Numbered from the stretch's first letter, positions 29,970-39,880 are shown. The stretch is 64,000 bases of DNA from Bacillus sp. FJAT-45037 (GCF_002797325.1 NZ_KZ454938.1:1686267-1750266); one strand, 5' to 3'. The notes: generated by a model from the sequence alone, not told the origin. A program made the numbers and translations.

Positions 29970-31104
29970 CGTGTACACCCTTTAATATCGGCTGTATTAA
30001 TCGTTCTGCAGTGGCCTCTATCATATCATCTGGAACATTTTGACCATTGGTCACATATGCTACACCTAGTCCAAATTCAAATGGTACATTAATACAAGCG
30101 CCGTATGACGAGGTTTCGTCTTGTTTCGTAAAGATTACTTGTTTAATTGGAATTAATGAAAATTGACCAATAATTTGTTTCATATCTTCATACTTTGAAG
30201 TCAATGCTAAAACGAGTAACGTTTCTGCTTCTTGATTAAAGTCGATTACTTTCGATAACTCTTCAACATATAGCTTGTTTCTAAAGTTTCTTCCTGCTGA
30301 ATCAACAAGTAAAACATCATAATGTTGGAACTGTTCTTTTGCCTTTTTGAAGTCTTCAACAGAATAAGCGACTTCAATCGGTATATTTAAGATTTTAGCG
30401 TATGTCTTTAATTGCTCAACCGCTGCAATACGATACGTATCCGTTGTAATTAATGCTACTTTTTTATGTTTTTTCAACACAAACTCTGCAGCGATCTTGG
30501 CAATGGTTGTCGTTTTTCCAACACCTGTTGGACCAACGATGTTGACTACTTTCTTATTCAAAAGATCATCACCCATTGGAAGCAATGATAATTCTTTGAC
30601 TAAAAGCTGTTTTGTTCTTTCTTTAAATTGAAATGATTGATGGCCGCTTTCTGTTTTATTATACCATTCTTTCAACAGATTTTTTATGACTTCAAGTCGG
30701 ATTGACTCAATTACTCCGTGTGCTTTTAACTGGTCATCAAGTTGCTGAAAAGGAGCTGGATACTGTTGCTCTTCTCGAGTTTGAGTTGTTGACATTCCTT
30801 GAACAAGCGCTTTTAATTCTTCTACCTCTTTCAATAATCGCTTTTGGTCTTCCTTTGGCTGCAACGAAGGGGAGGCTTCCTCATTTATCCTCACTTTAGG
30901 CTTCGATGTCCTCACTGGTTGCGGGCGTTCTGGCATGGAATCAATTGCTGCGACAACTTCGGTTTTCTTTTTAGTGAAAAAACCAAGAAACCCACCTGAT
31001 TCTACTTCCTTCGAACTTAAAATGACCGCATCATCACCGAGTTCAGCTCGAATGTGTTTCATGGCTTCGTGCATGGAATTTGCTGTATATTTTTTTACCT
31101 TCAT
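29962..31104 (-). CDS. flhF: Flagellar SRP-type GTPase FlhF
   Basis: An SRP-family GTPase that marks where new flagella are built; its GTPase is stimulated by FlhG. The 380-residue protein has the FlhF-specific N-terminal B domain (MKVKKYTANSMHEAM) and a variable linker with Pro/Lys/Glu-rich sequence. The NG domain carries [30 protein letters not shown] and DSAGR. The start overlaps the flhA stop as ATGA. Length is similar to B. subtilis FlhF (366). Confidence 0.95.
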   Translation of the reverse strand: MKVKKYTANSMHEAMKHIRAELGDDAVILSSKEVESGGFLGFFTKKKTEVVAAIDSMPERPQPVRTSKPKVRINEEASPSLQPKEDQKRLLKEVEELKALVQGMSTTQTREEQQYPAPFQQLDDQLKAHGVIESIRLEVIKNLLKEWYNKTESGHQSFQFKERTKQLLVKELSLLPMGDDLLNKKVVNIVGPTGVGKTTTIAKIAAEFVLKKHKKVALITTDTYRIAAVEQLKTYAKILNIPIEVAYSVEDFKKAKEQFQHYDVLLVDSAGRNFRNKLYVEELSKVIDFNQEAETLLVLALTSKYEDMKQIIGQFSLIPIKQVIFTKQDETSSYGACINVPFEFGLGVAYVTNGQNVPDDMIEATAERLIQPILKGVHDE

Positions 31105-33137
31105 TCTGCATTCACCACTCCAACACTTTGGACTTCTACATTAGCTTCTAGTTCATTGTACGAAAGAACTGGTACATGCGGAAGGTATCTTTCAATTAAC
31201 TGACGAACATACATCCTAACAGCAGGTGAACAGAGAATAACCGGTACTTGTCCCATTTGAGATAAGCGTTCCGTCTCTTGGGCCGCTGACTCAAGAATTT
31301 GTTGTGATTGAGTCGGGTCCATCGATAAGAAATTTCCGTGTTCTGTTTGCTGTACACTATCTGCAACTTTTTTCTCAACACTTCCGCTTAGTGTAATGAC
31401 ATATAACGGTTCACCTGGTGTTGTAAACTGCTTAGAAATTTGACGAGACAATGATTGCCTCACATATTCTGAAACTAGATCCATGTCTTTTGTCATTTGA
31501 CCATAGTCAGCCAATGTTTCAAAAATAATCGGCAAGTTTCGGATAGAAATACTTTCTTTGAGTAGATTCGTTAATACCTTCTGAACATCACCTGTAGAAA
31601 GAGTATTTGGTGTTACTTCCTCCACTAGTGCTGGGTATGTTTCTTGTAAGTGATCAACCAATTGTTTTGTTTCTTGGCGCCCTAATAATTCATGGGCATG
31701 GCGTTTGATCACTTCGGTTAAATGAGTCGATACAACAGAAGGCGGATCAACAACTGTATAACCAGATAGTTCAGCCTGTTCTTTCATCTCTTCTCCGATC
31801 CATTGCGCAGGTAAACCAAAAGCTGGTTCGACTGTATCAACCCCAACGATCGATTCGTCATCAACGCCAGGACTCATCGCCATATAATGATCGAGTAAAA
31901 GCTCCCCTTTGGCTACTTCATTTCCTTTAATTTTTATCGTGTATTCATTAGGTTGTAATTGAATATTATCGCGAATACGAATGACCGGCACAATCATACC
32001 GAGCTCTAAAGCCATTTGTCTGCGGATCATAACGACTCGATCAAGCAAGTCTCCACCCTGATTGGCATCGGCAAGCGGTATTAATCCATACCCAAATTCA
32101 AATTCAATTGGATCAATTTGCAATAACGATACAACACTCTCAGGAGATTTCATATCGTCTTTGTCTTCCTTTACTTCCTCGGTCTCTACTTCTTCAAGTG
32201 TTCTCTTCTCAATCTTTGTCAATCGAAACGCTCCAAACCCTAAGATAGCAGCGACTGAGAACGTAACAAACTTATCGATTGGTGTTGCAACTCCAAGTAA
32301 AAAGATCGTTCCTGCAGCTACATACAGCATTTGAGGATAGGCAAACAATTGCTTGGTAAGGTCTTGACTTAAGTTTCCATCTGAAGATGCACGCGTAACG
32401 ATAATCCCTGTTGCTGTAGAAATTAATAGTGCTGGTATTTGACTGACTAGACCGTCACCAACTGTTAAAAGAGTGTACGTCGTTGCCGATGTCGTAAGGT
32501 CCATACCCATCTGCATCATACCGATAATTAATCCGAAGATCATATTAATAATAACAATAACGATCCCGGCAATCGCATCCCCTTTTACGAACTTACTAGC
32601 TCCGTCCATCGCTCCGTAAAAATCAGCTTCCTTTTCAATCCGTTCGCGACGACCTTTCGCTTCTATATCAGAAATCATTCCTGCATTTAAATCGGCATCG
32701 ATACTCATCTGTTTACCAGGCATCGCATCTAAGGTGAATCTTGCACCAACCTCTGATACACGCTCTGCCCCTTTTGTGATAACAACAAATTGGATGATAA
32801 TTAAAATTAAGAAAACAACAAATCCTACGAGGGCATTACCACCTACCACGTAATTCCCGAAAGTATCAATGACATTCCCTGCTTCTGCATTTCCTAATAT
32901 CGAACGTGTTGTTGATACATTTAAACCTAATCGGAATAGTGTAACGAGCAACAAGAGCGTTGGAAATATAGAAAATTGCAATGCGTCATTTGTACTCATT
33001 GCAACTAAAATAATAATGAGTGCAAGAGAGATATTAATGATTATTAAGAAATCCAGTATTCCTGGCGGTAGAGGGATAATCAACATGGCAACAATTAAAA
33101 TGACACCCAATAATACCGTAAAGTCTCTTGCTTTCAA
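31101..33137 (-). CDS. flhA: Flagellar export gate protein FlhA
   Basis: The largest part of the flagellar type III export gate; its cytoplasmic ring binds export chaperones and uses the proton gradient. The 678-residue protein has about eight membrane helices in the first half. The conserved cytoplasmic FHIPEP loop is at GARFTLDAMPGKQMSIDADL, and a soluble C-terminal domain follows. The start is TTG at 33137 with a TAGGAGAG site 7 nt upstream. The stop overlaps flhF as ATGA. Length equals B. subtilis FlhA (677) within one residue. Confidence 0.96.
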   Translation of the reverse strand: MKARDFTVLLGVILIVAMLIIPLPPGILDFLIIINISLALIIILVAMSTNDALQFSIFPTLLLLVTLFRLGLNVSTTRSILGNAEAGNVIDTFGNYVVGGNALVGFVVFLILIIIQFVVITKGAERVSEVGARFTLDAMPGKQMSIDADLNAGMISDIEAKGRRERIEKEADFYGAMDGASKFVKGDAIAGIVIVIINMIFGLIIGMMQMGMDLTTSATTYTLLTVGDGLVSQIPALLISTATGIIVTRASSDGNLSQDLTKQLFAYPQMLYVAAGTIFLLGVATPIDKFVTFSVAAILGFGAFRLTKIEKRTLEEVETEEVKEDKDDMKSPESVVSLLQIDPIEFEFGYGLIPLADANQGGDLLDRVVMIRRQMALELGMIVPVIRIRDNIQLQPNEYTIKIKGNEVAKGELLLDHYMAMSPGVDDESIVGVDTVEPAFGLPAQWIGEEMKEQAELSGYTVVDPPSVVSTHLTEVIKRHAHELLGRQETKQLVDHLQETYPALVEEVTPNTLSTGDVQKVLTNLLKESISIRNLPIIFETLADYGQMTKDMDLVSEYVRQSLSRQISKQFTTPGEPLYVITLSGSVEKKVADSVQQTEHGNFLSMDPTQSQQILESAAQETERLSQMGQVPVILCSPAVRMYVRQLIERYLPHVPVLSYNELEANVEVQSVGVVNAE

Positions 33138-33167
33138 AATGCTTCTCTCCTAACTTTCAGACAACAT

Positions 33168-34259
33168 CTAGTTCACCTGTTTATTTTTTAATCGATAGAC
33201 ATAAGCAAGTACTTCAGCGACCGCTTTAAACAAATCCTCAGGTACTTGGTCACCGATTTCAGCTTGACTATGGAGTGCACGGGCAAGTGGTTTATTTTCC
33301 ACCATGACAATATGGTTCTCATCAGCTACTCGTTTGATTTTTTGGGCAACATAATCGACACCTTTTGCTACAATAATCGGTGCATCTGACTTTTCTTCAT
33401 CGTATTTTAACGCAATCGCATAGTGAGTTGGATTGGTAATGACGACATCGGCATTAGGGACTTCTTGCATCATCCTTTGCATCGCCATCTCCATTTGTTT
33501 CTGCTTTCGTTTGGATTTAATCCTAGGGTCACCTTCCATGTTCTTATGCTCATCTTTAATGTCTTTTTTCGACATCTTGATTTGTTTTTCATGATCATAG
33601 CGTTGATATAAATAATCAGGAACAGATAAGAACAACAACAAAATTGCAACAGCTACACTCATAAGCGCCGCCAATTGGGCAATCGTTGCAAAACCTTCTA
33701 TGACAGATTTTTGCGAAAGCAACATAACATCCTCAAGGTTAAACCAAATAATTAAAAACACCACAACACCTGCGAACGAAATTTTCAATAGTGATTTTAA
33801 TAGCTCCACAATAGCTCGGACCGAAAATATCCGTTTAAAGCCCTTGATGGGATCTAATTTGCTTAATTTCATTTTCAGAGGATCCGTCGTTAGCATCGGT
33901 CCTACTTGAACATAGCTCGAAAAAATACCTGCGATCATCGCTACTAACATAATCGGTAATAATACGACAGCAGCTTCCATTGTAAGTTCTACAAACATCA
34001 TTTCAAAACTTTTAGGTGTTAGTTCTAGCAATAAATAAGTTTGAAAGACATGTTTCATTAAATTCGATAACGTAGTACCTAGTAAGGTCCCACCAAAAAA
34101 CCATAGAAAGAAAAAAACAAACAGTAAAATAACGGCTGTGTTGACATCTGTACTCTTGGCAACTTGCCCTTTTTTTCTTGAATCTTGCCTTTTTTTCGGT
34201 GTAGCTTTTTCAGTCTTTTCATCAGCGAAAAATTGCAGCTTAACTTTTAGAAAGGCCAT
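33168..34259 (-). CDS. flhB: Flagellar export switch protein FlhB
   Basis: Switches flagellar export from rod-hook to filament substrates after self-cleavage. The 363-residue protein has the hydrophilic start (DEKTEKATPKKRQDSRKKG), four membrane helices (about 43-215), and the cleavage motif NPTH at residues 276-279. The start overlaps fliR by one base (TAATG). FliK in this operon should trigger its switch. A truncated relative, YlqH, lies at 62055-62327. Confidence 0.96.
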   Translation of the reverse strand: MAFLKVKLQFFADEKTEKATPKKRQDSRKKGQVAKSTDVNTAVILLFVFFFLWFFGGTLLGTTLSNLMKHVFQTYLLLELTPKSFEMMFVELTMEAAVVLLPIMLVAMIAGIFSSYVQVGPMLTTDPLKMKLSKLDPIKGFKRIFSVRAIVELLKSLLKISFAGVVVFLIIWFNLEDVMLLSQKSVIEGFATIAQLAALMSVAVAILLLFLSVPDYLYQRYDHEKQIKMSKKDIKDEHKNMEGDPRIKSKRKQKQMEMAMQRMMQEVPNADVVITNPTHYAIALKYDEEKSDAPIIVAKGVDYVAQKIKRVADENHIVMVENKPLARALHSQAEIGDQVPEDLFKAVAEVLAYVYRLKNKQVN

Positions 34260-35035
34260 TATGCTCCTCCTAACAACTGTAAGAGCGTTCGCATCGCTAA
34301 AATCATTTGATCAAAGAGTTGTTGCACAACCATGATAAAAACAGACATGTAAACCGTTAAAAGTAATAAACCTACTAATATTTTTAATGGCATACCAACA
34401 ACGAAAACATTCATCTGTGGTACAGCTCTAGATACCATCCCAAGAGCGATATCAACTAAAAATAATGAACCAACAATTGGTAATGCCATCTGAAAGGCAA
34501 TAATAAACATTGCATTAAACGTTGTGACAACATATCGAACCACATTCTCCTGTCCAAACGGTAAAAACACTTGCTCCATTGGGACAAATTGATAACTATA
34601 AAAAATTCCATCTAACAATAAATGATGGCCATTGACTGCAAATAAAAACAATAAAGCAATGGTATAAAGATAACTACCAATTAAAGGGGACTGTGCACCT
34701 GTTTGAGGGTCTACTACATTTGCAATCATAAAACCCATATTAAAATCAATGAAACCACCTGCAACTTGTATCGCATACAGCATGATCATTGCAATCAATC
34801 CAACCATCAATCCTACTAACATTTCTTTTATAATTAATAAAAAATAAGTCGTATCAATGATTATTTCTGGGGAGTCAAGGGCAAAAATCATAATCCAACT
34901 AAGCATAAGAGCTAGACCTATTTTATGTGTAGTTGGGATCGAGCGGTGACCATAAATCGGTATAACTGAAAAGAATGCAAGCACTCTGACAAGAATCAGT
35001 AGAAATGCTGGTAATAAATTTATAAAATCATTCAT
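34259..35035 (-). CDS. fliR: Flagellar export gate protein FliR
   Basis: With FliP and FliQ it forms the FliPQR pore of the export gate. The 258-residue protein is almost all membrane helix, with the conserved family segments FFSVIPIYGHRSIP near the start and GFIDFNMGFMIANVVDPQTG around 90-110. It overlaps flhB and fliQ by one base on each side (TAATG), indicating tight coupling. Confidence 0.95.
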   Translation of the reverse strand: MNDFINLLPAFLLILVRVLAFFSVIPIYGHRSIPTTHKIGLALMLSWIMIFALDSPEIIIDTTYFLLIIKEMLVGLMVGLIAMIMLYAIQVAGGFIDFNMGFMIANVVDPQTGAQSPLIGSYLYTIALLFLFAVNGHHLLLDGIFYSYQFVPMEQVFLPFGQENVVRYVVTTFNAMFIIAFQMALPIVGSLFLVDIALGMVSRAVPQMNVFVVGMPLKILVGLLLLTVYMSVFIMVVQQLFDQMILAMRTLLQLLGGA

Positions 35036-35304
35036 TATCCGATATACCGATGTAAATTACTAAAGATTTGATAAGTAAAATTAGTCACTTGCGAAAGCAT
35101 CCAAGGTCCAAAAATGATCATAGCAGCGAATACTCCTACAATTTTCGGAATAAATGCTAGCGTTTGTTCTTGGATTTGAGTCGTGGCTTGGAATATACTA
35201 ACAGCTAGTCCTAATCCTAATGCTACGATAAGTAATGGTCCGGCTACCAATAACACCGTCCAAATTCCATTTTCAGCTATGCCGATTACAAATTCAGAGC
35301 TCAT
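35035..35304 (-). CDS. fliQ: Flagellar export gate protein FliQ
   Basis: A small gate subunit that wraps around FliP5R in the export apparatus. The 89-residue protein has two membrane helices with the conserved GLAVSIFQATTQIQEQTLAFIPKI loop between them. Normal size (B. subtilis FliQ, 89). It overlaps fliR by one base and follows fliP by 12 nt. Confidence 0.96.
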   Translation of the reverse strand: MSSEFVIGIAENGIWTVLLVAGPLLIVALGLGLAVSIFQATTQIQEQTLAFIPKIVGVFAAMIIFGPWMLSQVTNFTYQIFSNLHRYIG

Positions 35305-35316
35305 CTACACACATCC

Positions 35317-36024
35317 CTAATTAAAACTAAGCAGTAGTGATTGAACAATTAAATACCAACCATCTACAAGAACAAACAATAATATTTTAAATGGTAAAGC
35401 AATCATAACTGGTGGTAACATCATCATCCCCATTGACATCAGAACACTCGCTACAATCATATCAATAACAAGAAACGGTACAAATATTAAAAAGCCAATT
35501 TGAAAGGCTGTTTTCAGCTCACTAATCGCAAACGCTGGAATTAGGGCAGTCAGCGGGATTTCATCAAGGGACGTTGGTCTATCCATCCCGGCATAACCCA
35601 TAAAAAGAGCCAAATCTTTCTCTCTTGTATGTTGGGCCATAAACTCTTTCATTGGAATAGCCGCTTGCTCTAACGCTTCTTCTTGCGTTAACTCACCATC
35701 TAAAAATGGAGTTAATGCTTGTTCATTTACCTCAGCCATAATTGGAGCCATAATAAAAAAAGTAAGAAACAGGGCTAATCCAATTAGAACTTGGTTCGGC
35801 GGCATCGATTGTGTAGCTAACCCTTGGCGAACGAATGACAACACGATTACAATCCGCGTAAAGCTCGTCATTAATATCAAAATACCTGGTGCAAGAGATA
35901 AAATCGTTAAAATTAGTAACAATTGTATCGTTGTAGCTACATTTGTAGGGTCTTCTGATAGAAAATCAAAATCAATTCCAGGGATTTGAGTAATGGCAGG
36001 CATTATAAGTTGATCGACCATCAT
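35317..36024 (-). CDS. fliP: Flagellar export gate protein FliP
   Basis: Core subunit of the FliPQR export pore. The 235-residue protein has the family signatures TSFTRIVIVLSFVRQGL and PPNQVLIGLALFLTFF, then the C-terminal FAISELKTAFQIGFLIFVPF. Four membrane helices are seen. The N-terminus lacks a clear cleavable signal. Its ATG overlaps the fliO stop as ATGA; a second ATG directly follows and could also serve. Confidence 0.95.
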   Translation of the reverse strand: MMVDQLIMPAITQIPGIDFDFLSEDPTNVATTIQLLLILTILSLAPGILILMTSFTRIVIVLSFVRQGLATQSMPPNQVLIGLALFLTFFIMAPIMAEVNEQALTPFLDGELTQEEALEQAAIPMKEFMAQHTREKDLALFMGYAGMDRPTSLDEIPLTALIPAFAISELKTAFQIGFLIFVPFLVIDMIVASVLMSMGMMMLPPVMIALPFKILLFVLVDGWYLIVQSLLLSFN

Positions 36025-36740
36025 TTCTCTCTCTCCCTAACTTCGTCATGTATTTTTTTCTGAGATGATGACACATCATTTAATTGATTATTTAAAAGTG
36101 CTTTAAACGCTTGTTCATTGCTAGTATTCGTTTTCTCTTGGTCGAGCTTAGACTTTGTTCTGAAACTACCTGCTAACTTACTCAACGCTTTTGATAATGG
36201 TTGATCCATTTGTTCAAACTGTTGCTGCTGCATCTTAGATAATCGTTCAATTTCAATTGGGTCATCAAGTTCTTTTAAAAGCTGGATGGAATCTCCCACC
36301 CCTACAACTAGTAATCGATCTCCAACCTTGACTAATTGCACAGAACGATTTGCACCTAATGCTACACCACCGATGTTTTGTAATAGTTTAGTGGAATTAT
36401 AAGACTGAGTCCTTTTATTCACAAAACGCAATAGCATGTAAATCAGAAAAATAACAAAAATAAGGGCTGCAATCAATTGAACAAACATTAAGAAAGTGTT
36501 TTGTTCATTCATGCTAATTGGAATTTCTTGTTCATCATTTATCGGATCAGCTATATTTTCTTCTTGTTCTTGCTCACGTTCAGTAGTCGTTTCATTGTTG
36601 TTAGTATTCTGCTGCTTCTCTTCTTCGATTGCATCAATTACAGACCTATTTTCATTTACTTCCTCTGCAATAACATTATGCATTGGTAAGATCATCATCA
36701 AAAAAAGTAAAACAATTAATGCATATAACTTGCGAACCAT
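36021..36740 (-). CDS. fliO: Flagellar biosynthesis protein FliO/FliZ
   Basis: Helps assemble the FliP ring in export-gate biogenesis. The 239-residue protein has an N-terminal signal-like helix (KLYALIVLLFLMMILP) and an acidic Asn/Glu/Gln-rich periplasmic-side stretch. A membrane helix (about 90-110) follows, then a cytoplasmic domain containing KLLQNIGGVALGANRSVQLV. The frame stays open 41 codons further upstream into cheY, but ATG 36740 best fits the signal peptide. Its ribosome site is poor (GTGGTG), so the start is uncertain. Called fliZ in B. subtilis. Confidence 0.85.
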   Translation of the reverse strand: MVRKLYALIVLLFLMMILPMHNVIAEEVNENRSVIDAIEEEKQQNTNNNETTTEREQEQEENIADPINDEQEIPISMNEQNTFLMFVQLIAALIFVIFLIYMLLRFVNKRTQSYNSTKLLQNIGGVALGANRSVQLVKVGDRLLVVGVGDSIQLLKELDDPIEIERLSKMQQQQFEQMDQPLSKALSKLAGSFRTKSKLDQEKTNTSNEQAFKALLNNQLNDVSSSQKKIHDEVREREK

Positions 36741-36771
36741 TTGTGACACACCACACTTACTACGAATGTAA

Positions 36772-37134
36772 TTACCCAAGAGTTTTCTTGATTGCCTCAA
36801 GTACACGATCGGCTTGAAACGGTTTAACGATAAAATCTTTTGCTCCTGCTTGGATTGCATCAATGACCATTGCTTGTTGTCCCATCGCAGAACACATGAT
36901 CACTTTTGCATTGGGATCTATTTTTTTAATTTCCTTTAACGATGTAATTCCATCCATTTCTGGCATCGTAATATCCATCGTAACTAAGTCCGGAGTGAGT
37001 TCTTTATATTTTGTTATTGCATGTGCCCCGTCATTCGCTTCCCCAACCACATCAAACCCATTTTTTGATAAAATATCCTTGATCATCATACGCATGAATG
37101 CTGCATCATCAACAATTAATACTCTGTGTCCCAC
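36772..37134 (-). CDS. cheY: Chemotaxis response regulator CheY
   Basis: A single-domain response regulator; in Bacillus CheY-P binds the switch (FliM) and promotes counter-clockwise rotation. The 120-residue protein has Asp9-Asp10, phosphoacceptor Asp54 (TMDITMPEMDG), Ser82 in MCSAMG and Lys104 (VKPF). It lies between fliY, its phosphatase in the switch, and fliO. Its kinase CheA is not encoded in this window. Confidence 0.96.
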   Translation of the reverse strand: MGHRVLIVDDAAFMRMMIKDILSKNGFDVVGEANDGAHAITKYKELTPDLVTMDITMPEMDGITSLKEIKKIDPNAKVIMCSAMGQQAMVIDAIQAGAKDFIVKPFQADRVLEAIKKTLG

Positions 37135-37154
37135 ATTACTCCCTCATCTCTATG

Positions 37155-38408
37155 TTATTTTAGATTTCGAATACGATCAGCTTGACTAACAATGTCCGTT
37201 AGACGAACGCCAAAGTTTTCTTCGATCACAACCACTTCACCTTTGGCAACAAGCTTTTGATTGACTAGAATATCAACAGGTTCACCAGCTAATTTATCTA
37301 ATTCAATAATCGATCCGTGACCAAGTTCTAGAATTTCTTTAATAGAACGCTTTGTTCGCCCTAACTCCACGGTGACCTGAAGTGGAATATCAAGTAACAT
37401 ATTTAAATTATTTGATTCATTGTTTGACAATGGTGTTGGTTCGAAATGCGAGAACGCCGCTGGTTGAACATCTGCTTGTCGATCACCATGCATCCCTGAT
37501 CCAATATGCTGTTGAACTCTTGACTGTATTTCTTGATATGGTTGGCTTTGGTGCCCTTGTGAAGAAGGTATAGGTACTTGTTCATTTATTTGATGACTTT
37601 GATTATTGTTTATTTGACTAGGCTCTTCTACTTGGTTGGCTTGATTACTTGGTGAGACTTCTGTAGGCACTTCCTCATTAGCTGAAGATTCACTAGGTGG
37701 GTTCATTAAATCCTCTACTAATCCTTTTGCAAAGGAAACTGCGACGAGCTGCATAATAGAAGAATCAATCAAATCGCCCACTTTTAAGCGAAACGAGATC
37801 TTCACCAAATATTTATCTTCAGGTACATTCGATGTTCCTCTATTTTTTTTGAAATCTATCAAGTCAATACCTGGTGGTGAAATGTCCACTTTTTTATTAA
37901 AGATTGTTGACATCGACGTAGAGGCCGAGCCCATCATTTGATTCATTGCTTCTTGAACCGCACTTACATGCATATCTGATAACTCTTCAGCAGGACTCAG
38001 CCCGTCTCCACCCAACATTAAATCAGCAATAATCGCTGCATCCGATGTTTTGATGACTAACAAGTTCATGCCTTCAAAGCCTTCTGTGTATTCTACATGA
38101 ACAGCTACATGTGGTTGTGGAAATTCTGATTCAAGTTTTTCACGTTCTATTAAAGAAAGTGTTGGTGTTGTAATATCCACCTTTTGGCTTAATAAAGTCG
38201 ATAATGCAGTAGCTGCACTACCGAATGAAATATTTCCTATTTCACCTAATGCATCTTGTTCAATTGCATCTAAGTATTCATCTACGTTTGGACCGGTCGA
38301 TGACTCCTGTTCACTTGCCGCAGGTTCATTTGACTCTTCTTCGTCATTGCTGATCCCTTTTAATAATTCATTTATTTCATCTTGGGAAAGCATGTCATCA
38401 TTCATCAT
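37155..38408 (-). CDS. fliY: Flagellar switch protein / CheY-P phosphatase FliY
   Basis: A Gram-positive switch component that merges a CheY-P phosphatase with a FliN-type C-ring domain. The 417-residue protein begins with a CheY-binding-like peptide (LSQDEINELLKG). The CheC-like domain (about 50-225) has GEIGNISFGSAATALS and a second AVQEAMNQMMGSASTS motif. A Gln/Ser/Asn-rich linker of about 100 residues follows, then the FliN domain (about 335-417) with VELGRTKRSIKEILEL. It is longer than B. subtilis FliY (378) because of the linker. The ATG at 38408 has GAGGAGG upstream and overlaps fliM by 11 bases. Confidence 0.94.
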   Translation of the reverse strand: MMNDDMLSQDEINELLKGISNDEEESNEPAASEQESSTGPNVDEYLDAIEQDALGEIGNISFGSAATALSTLLSQKVDITTPTLSLIEREKLESEFPQPHVAVHVEYTEGFEGMNLLVIKTSDAAIIADLMLGGDGLSPAEELSDMHVSAVQEAMNQMMGSASTSMSTIFNKKVDISPPGIDLIDFKKNRGTSNVPEDKYLVKISFRLKVGDLIDSSIMQLVAVSFAKGLVEDLMNPPSESSANEEVPTEVSPSNQANQVEEPSQINNNQSHQINEQVPIPSSQGHQSQPYQEIQSRVQQHIGSGMHGDRQADVQPAAFSHFEPTPLSNNESNNLNMLLDIPLQVTVELGRTKRSIKEILELGHGSIIELDKLAGEPVDILVNQKLVAKGEVVVIEENFGVRLTDIVSQADRIRNLK

Positions 38409-39390
38409 CTTCTGCCTCCTCAATGACATCCGTTACTTGAACGGCCATTTTATTTTTCATTTTCCCGGGTTGTGCGTAGTATTTCTTTTCCCCTTCCACT
38501 GTTACAAGCAAAGGGTCATGAATGGATTGATCTAACTCAATCACATCGCCTACACCTAGGTGTAGAAATTCTTGAATCGTGATTTCTGAGCGCCCAAGCT
38601 CTGATTGAATTTGGAGGGTTGCTTTTTTTAATTTTTTCTCAATGGCTTCTTGTTCACCAGGTTGGCGCTGTTTTTTTGTATCTTGCATCCAATAATGAAC
38701 GGACAACTTAGGAAGTATTTCTTCAATCACCACATGCGGCAAACAAATGTTAATCATTCCAGATGTTTCTGCGATCGTTGTTGATAATGAAATAACGACC
38801 ACCGTTTCGTTCGGCGAAACCATCTGAAGGAATTGTGGATTCACTTCGATATCTTCCATGACGGGATCCATCTCAATTACTGAACTCCATGCTTCTTGAA
38901 AACTATCTAAAGTGCGTTGGAAAAGTTGAGACATAATACGAGTCTCAATTTCTGTTAATTTCTCTACTTTATTAACACTTACACCTTTACCACCTAACAG
39001 ACGATCTAACATTGCGTATGCGATATTAGGATTCACTTCCATCAAAAAGCGCCCTTCTAAGGGGTACGGTTCGAAGACATTTAAAATCGTCATCGATGGA
39101 ATGGAGCGAATGAATTCTTCATAGGGCAATTGATCGACCGAAGCAACAGAAATCTCTACAAACGTCCGAAGTTGCGCAGAGAAATAAGTGGTTAAAAGCC
39201 TCGAGAAATTCTCATGAATTCGAGACAAACTACGAACTTGATCCTTAGAAAAACGAAGCGCTCGCTTAAAATCATATACTTTTATTTTCTTTTCTAATTC
39301 TTCTTTTTTCAATTCATCAGCATTCATTTCCCCAGTGGAAATAGCTGATAGCAAAGCGTCTATTTCACCTTGCGATAAAATGTCAGCCAA
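38398..39390 (-). CDS. fliM: Flagellar motor switch protein FliM
   Basis: C-ring protein that binds CheY-P and transmits the turn signal to FliG. The 330-residue protein starts with the CheY-binding peptide LSQGEIDALLSAI. The middle domain has FSRLLTTYFSAQLR, LMEVNPNIAYAMLDRLLGGKG and NPQFLQMVSPNE, and a C-terminal SpoA/FliN-like domain ends it. The start is TTG at 39390, where an AGAGGTGAG site lies four bases upstream and the N-terminus lines up with B. subtilis FliM; a GTG three codons earlier overlaps that site. Confidence 0.95.
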   Translation of the reverse strand: MADILSQGEIDALLSAISTGEMNADELKKEELEKKIKVYDFKRALRFSKDQVRSLSRIHENFSRLLTTYFSAQLRTFVEISVASVDQLPYEEFIRSIPSMTILNVFEPYPLEGRFLMEVNPNIAYAMLDRLLGGKGVSVNKVEKLTEIETRIMSQLFQRTLDSFQEAWSSVIEMDPVMEDIEVNPQFLQMVSPNETVVVISLSTTIAETSGMINICLPHVVIEEILPKLSVHYWMQDTKKQRQPGEQEAIEKKLKKATLQIQSELGRSEITIQEFLHLGVGDVIELDQSIHDPLLVTVEGEKKYYAQPGKMKNKMAVQVTDVIEEAEDDE

Positions 39391-39448
39391 GAGCCTCACC
39401 TCTCAATCCGTCAAAAACTTCTGTTTGTTTACTCTTCTGGCTCATCAG

Positions 39449-39880
39449 CTATTGAATGACCCAGCTTGTTGTATATACTTGAACAACAGAACCATCTTGT
39501 AATACCTCATTAATTTGATTACGTAGTTCATTTTCTAATTCTTCAATACCTGACGCACCTGCAAGATCCGGTGACCTTTTACCAGATAATGTTCTAAGAA
39601 TGATATTTTCAATTTGGAAGTCTCTTTTTTCAATCTCTCGGAGCGTTTTCCTACTATCTACATGAATATGAAACTGTGTTCGCACAAAATCATTCGATAA
39701 GAGATTTGTCATAATTTCATCTGACACGTAAGATTGAGCAATGATCTCATCAATCGTAGGCTCACGATCTGGGTCTGGTTCACTAGTAAAGTGATTAAAT
39801 AACACGAGGGTGATGACTCCAACTAACGTTAACGCAATGATTATGATGAGCATAATGTTAACGAGCTTATTTTTAAACAA
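39449..39880 (-). CDS. fliL: Flagellar basal body-associated protein FliL
   Basis: A membrane protein around the stator that supports motor torque. The 143-residue protein has a short cytoplasmic N-terminus, one membrane helix (about 8-28) and an extracellular domain whose conserved part is LRTLSGKRSPDLAGASGIEELENEL. The start is TTG at 39880, immediately after the flbD stop; the GGAGGG ribosome site lies inside the end of flbD. It follows flbD and precedes fliM, as in B. subtilis. Confidence 0.93.
   Translation of the reverse strand: MFKNKLVNIMLIIIIALTLVGVITLVLFNHFTSEPDPDREPTIDEIIAQSYVSDEIMTNLLSNDFVRTQFHIHVDSRKTLREIEKRDFQIENIILRTLSGKRSPDLAGASGIEELENELRNQINEVLQDGSVVQVYTTSWVIQ

Noticed and set aside
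36741-36863. Open frame extending fliO upstream into cheY for 41 codons
   Set aside because: It overlaps the end of cheY, has no ribosome site, and would bury the signal-like helix. It is a chance frame.
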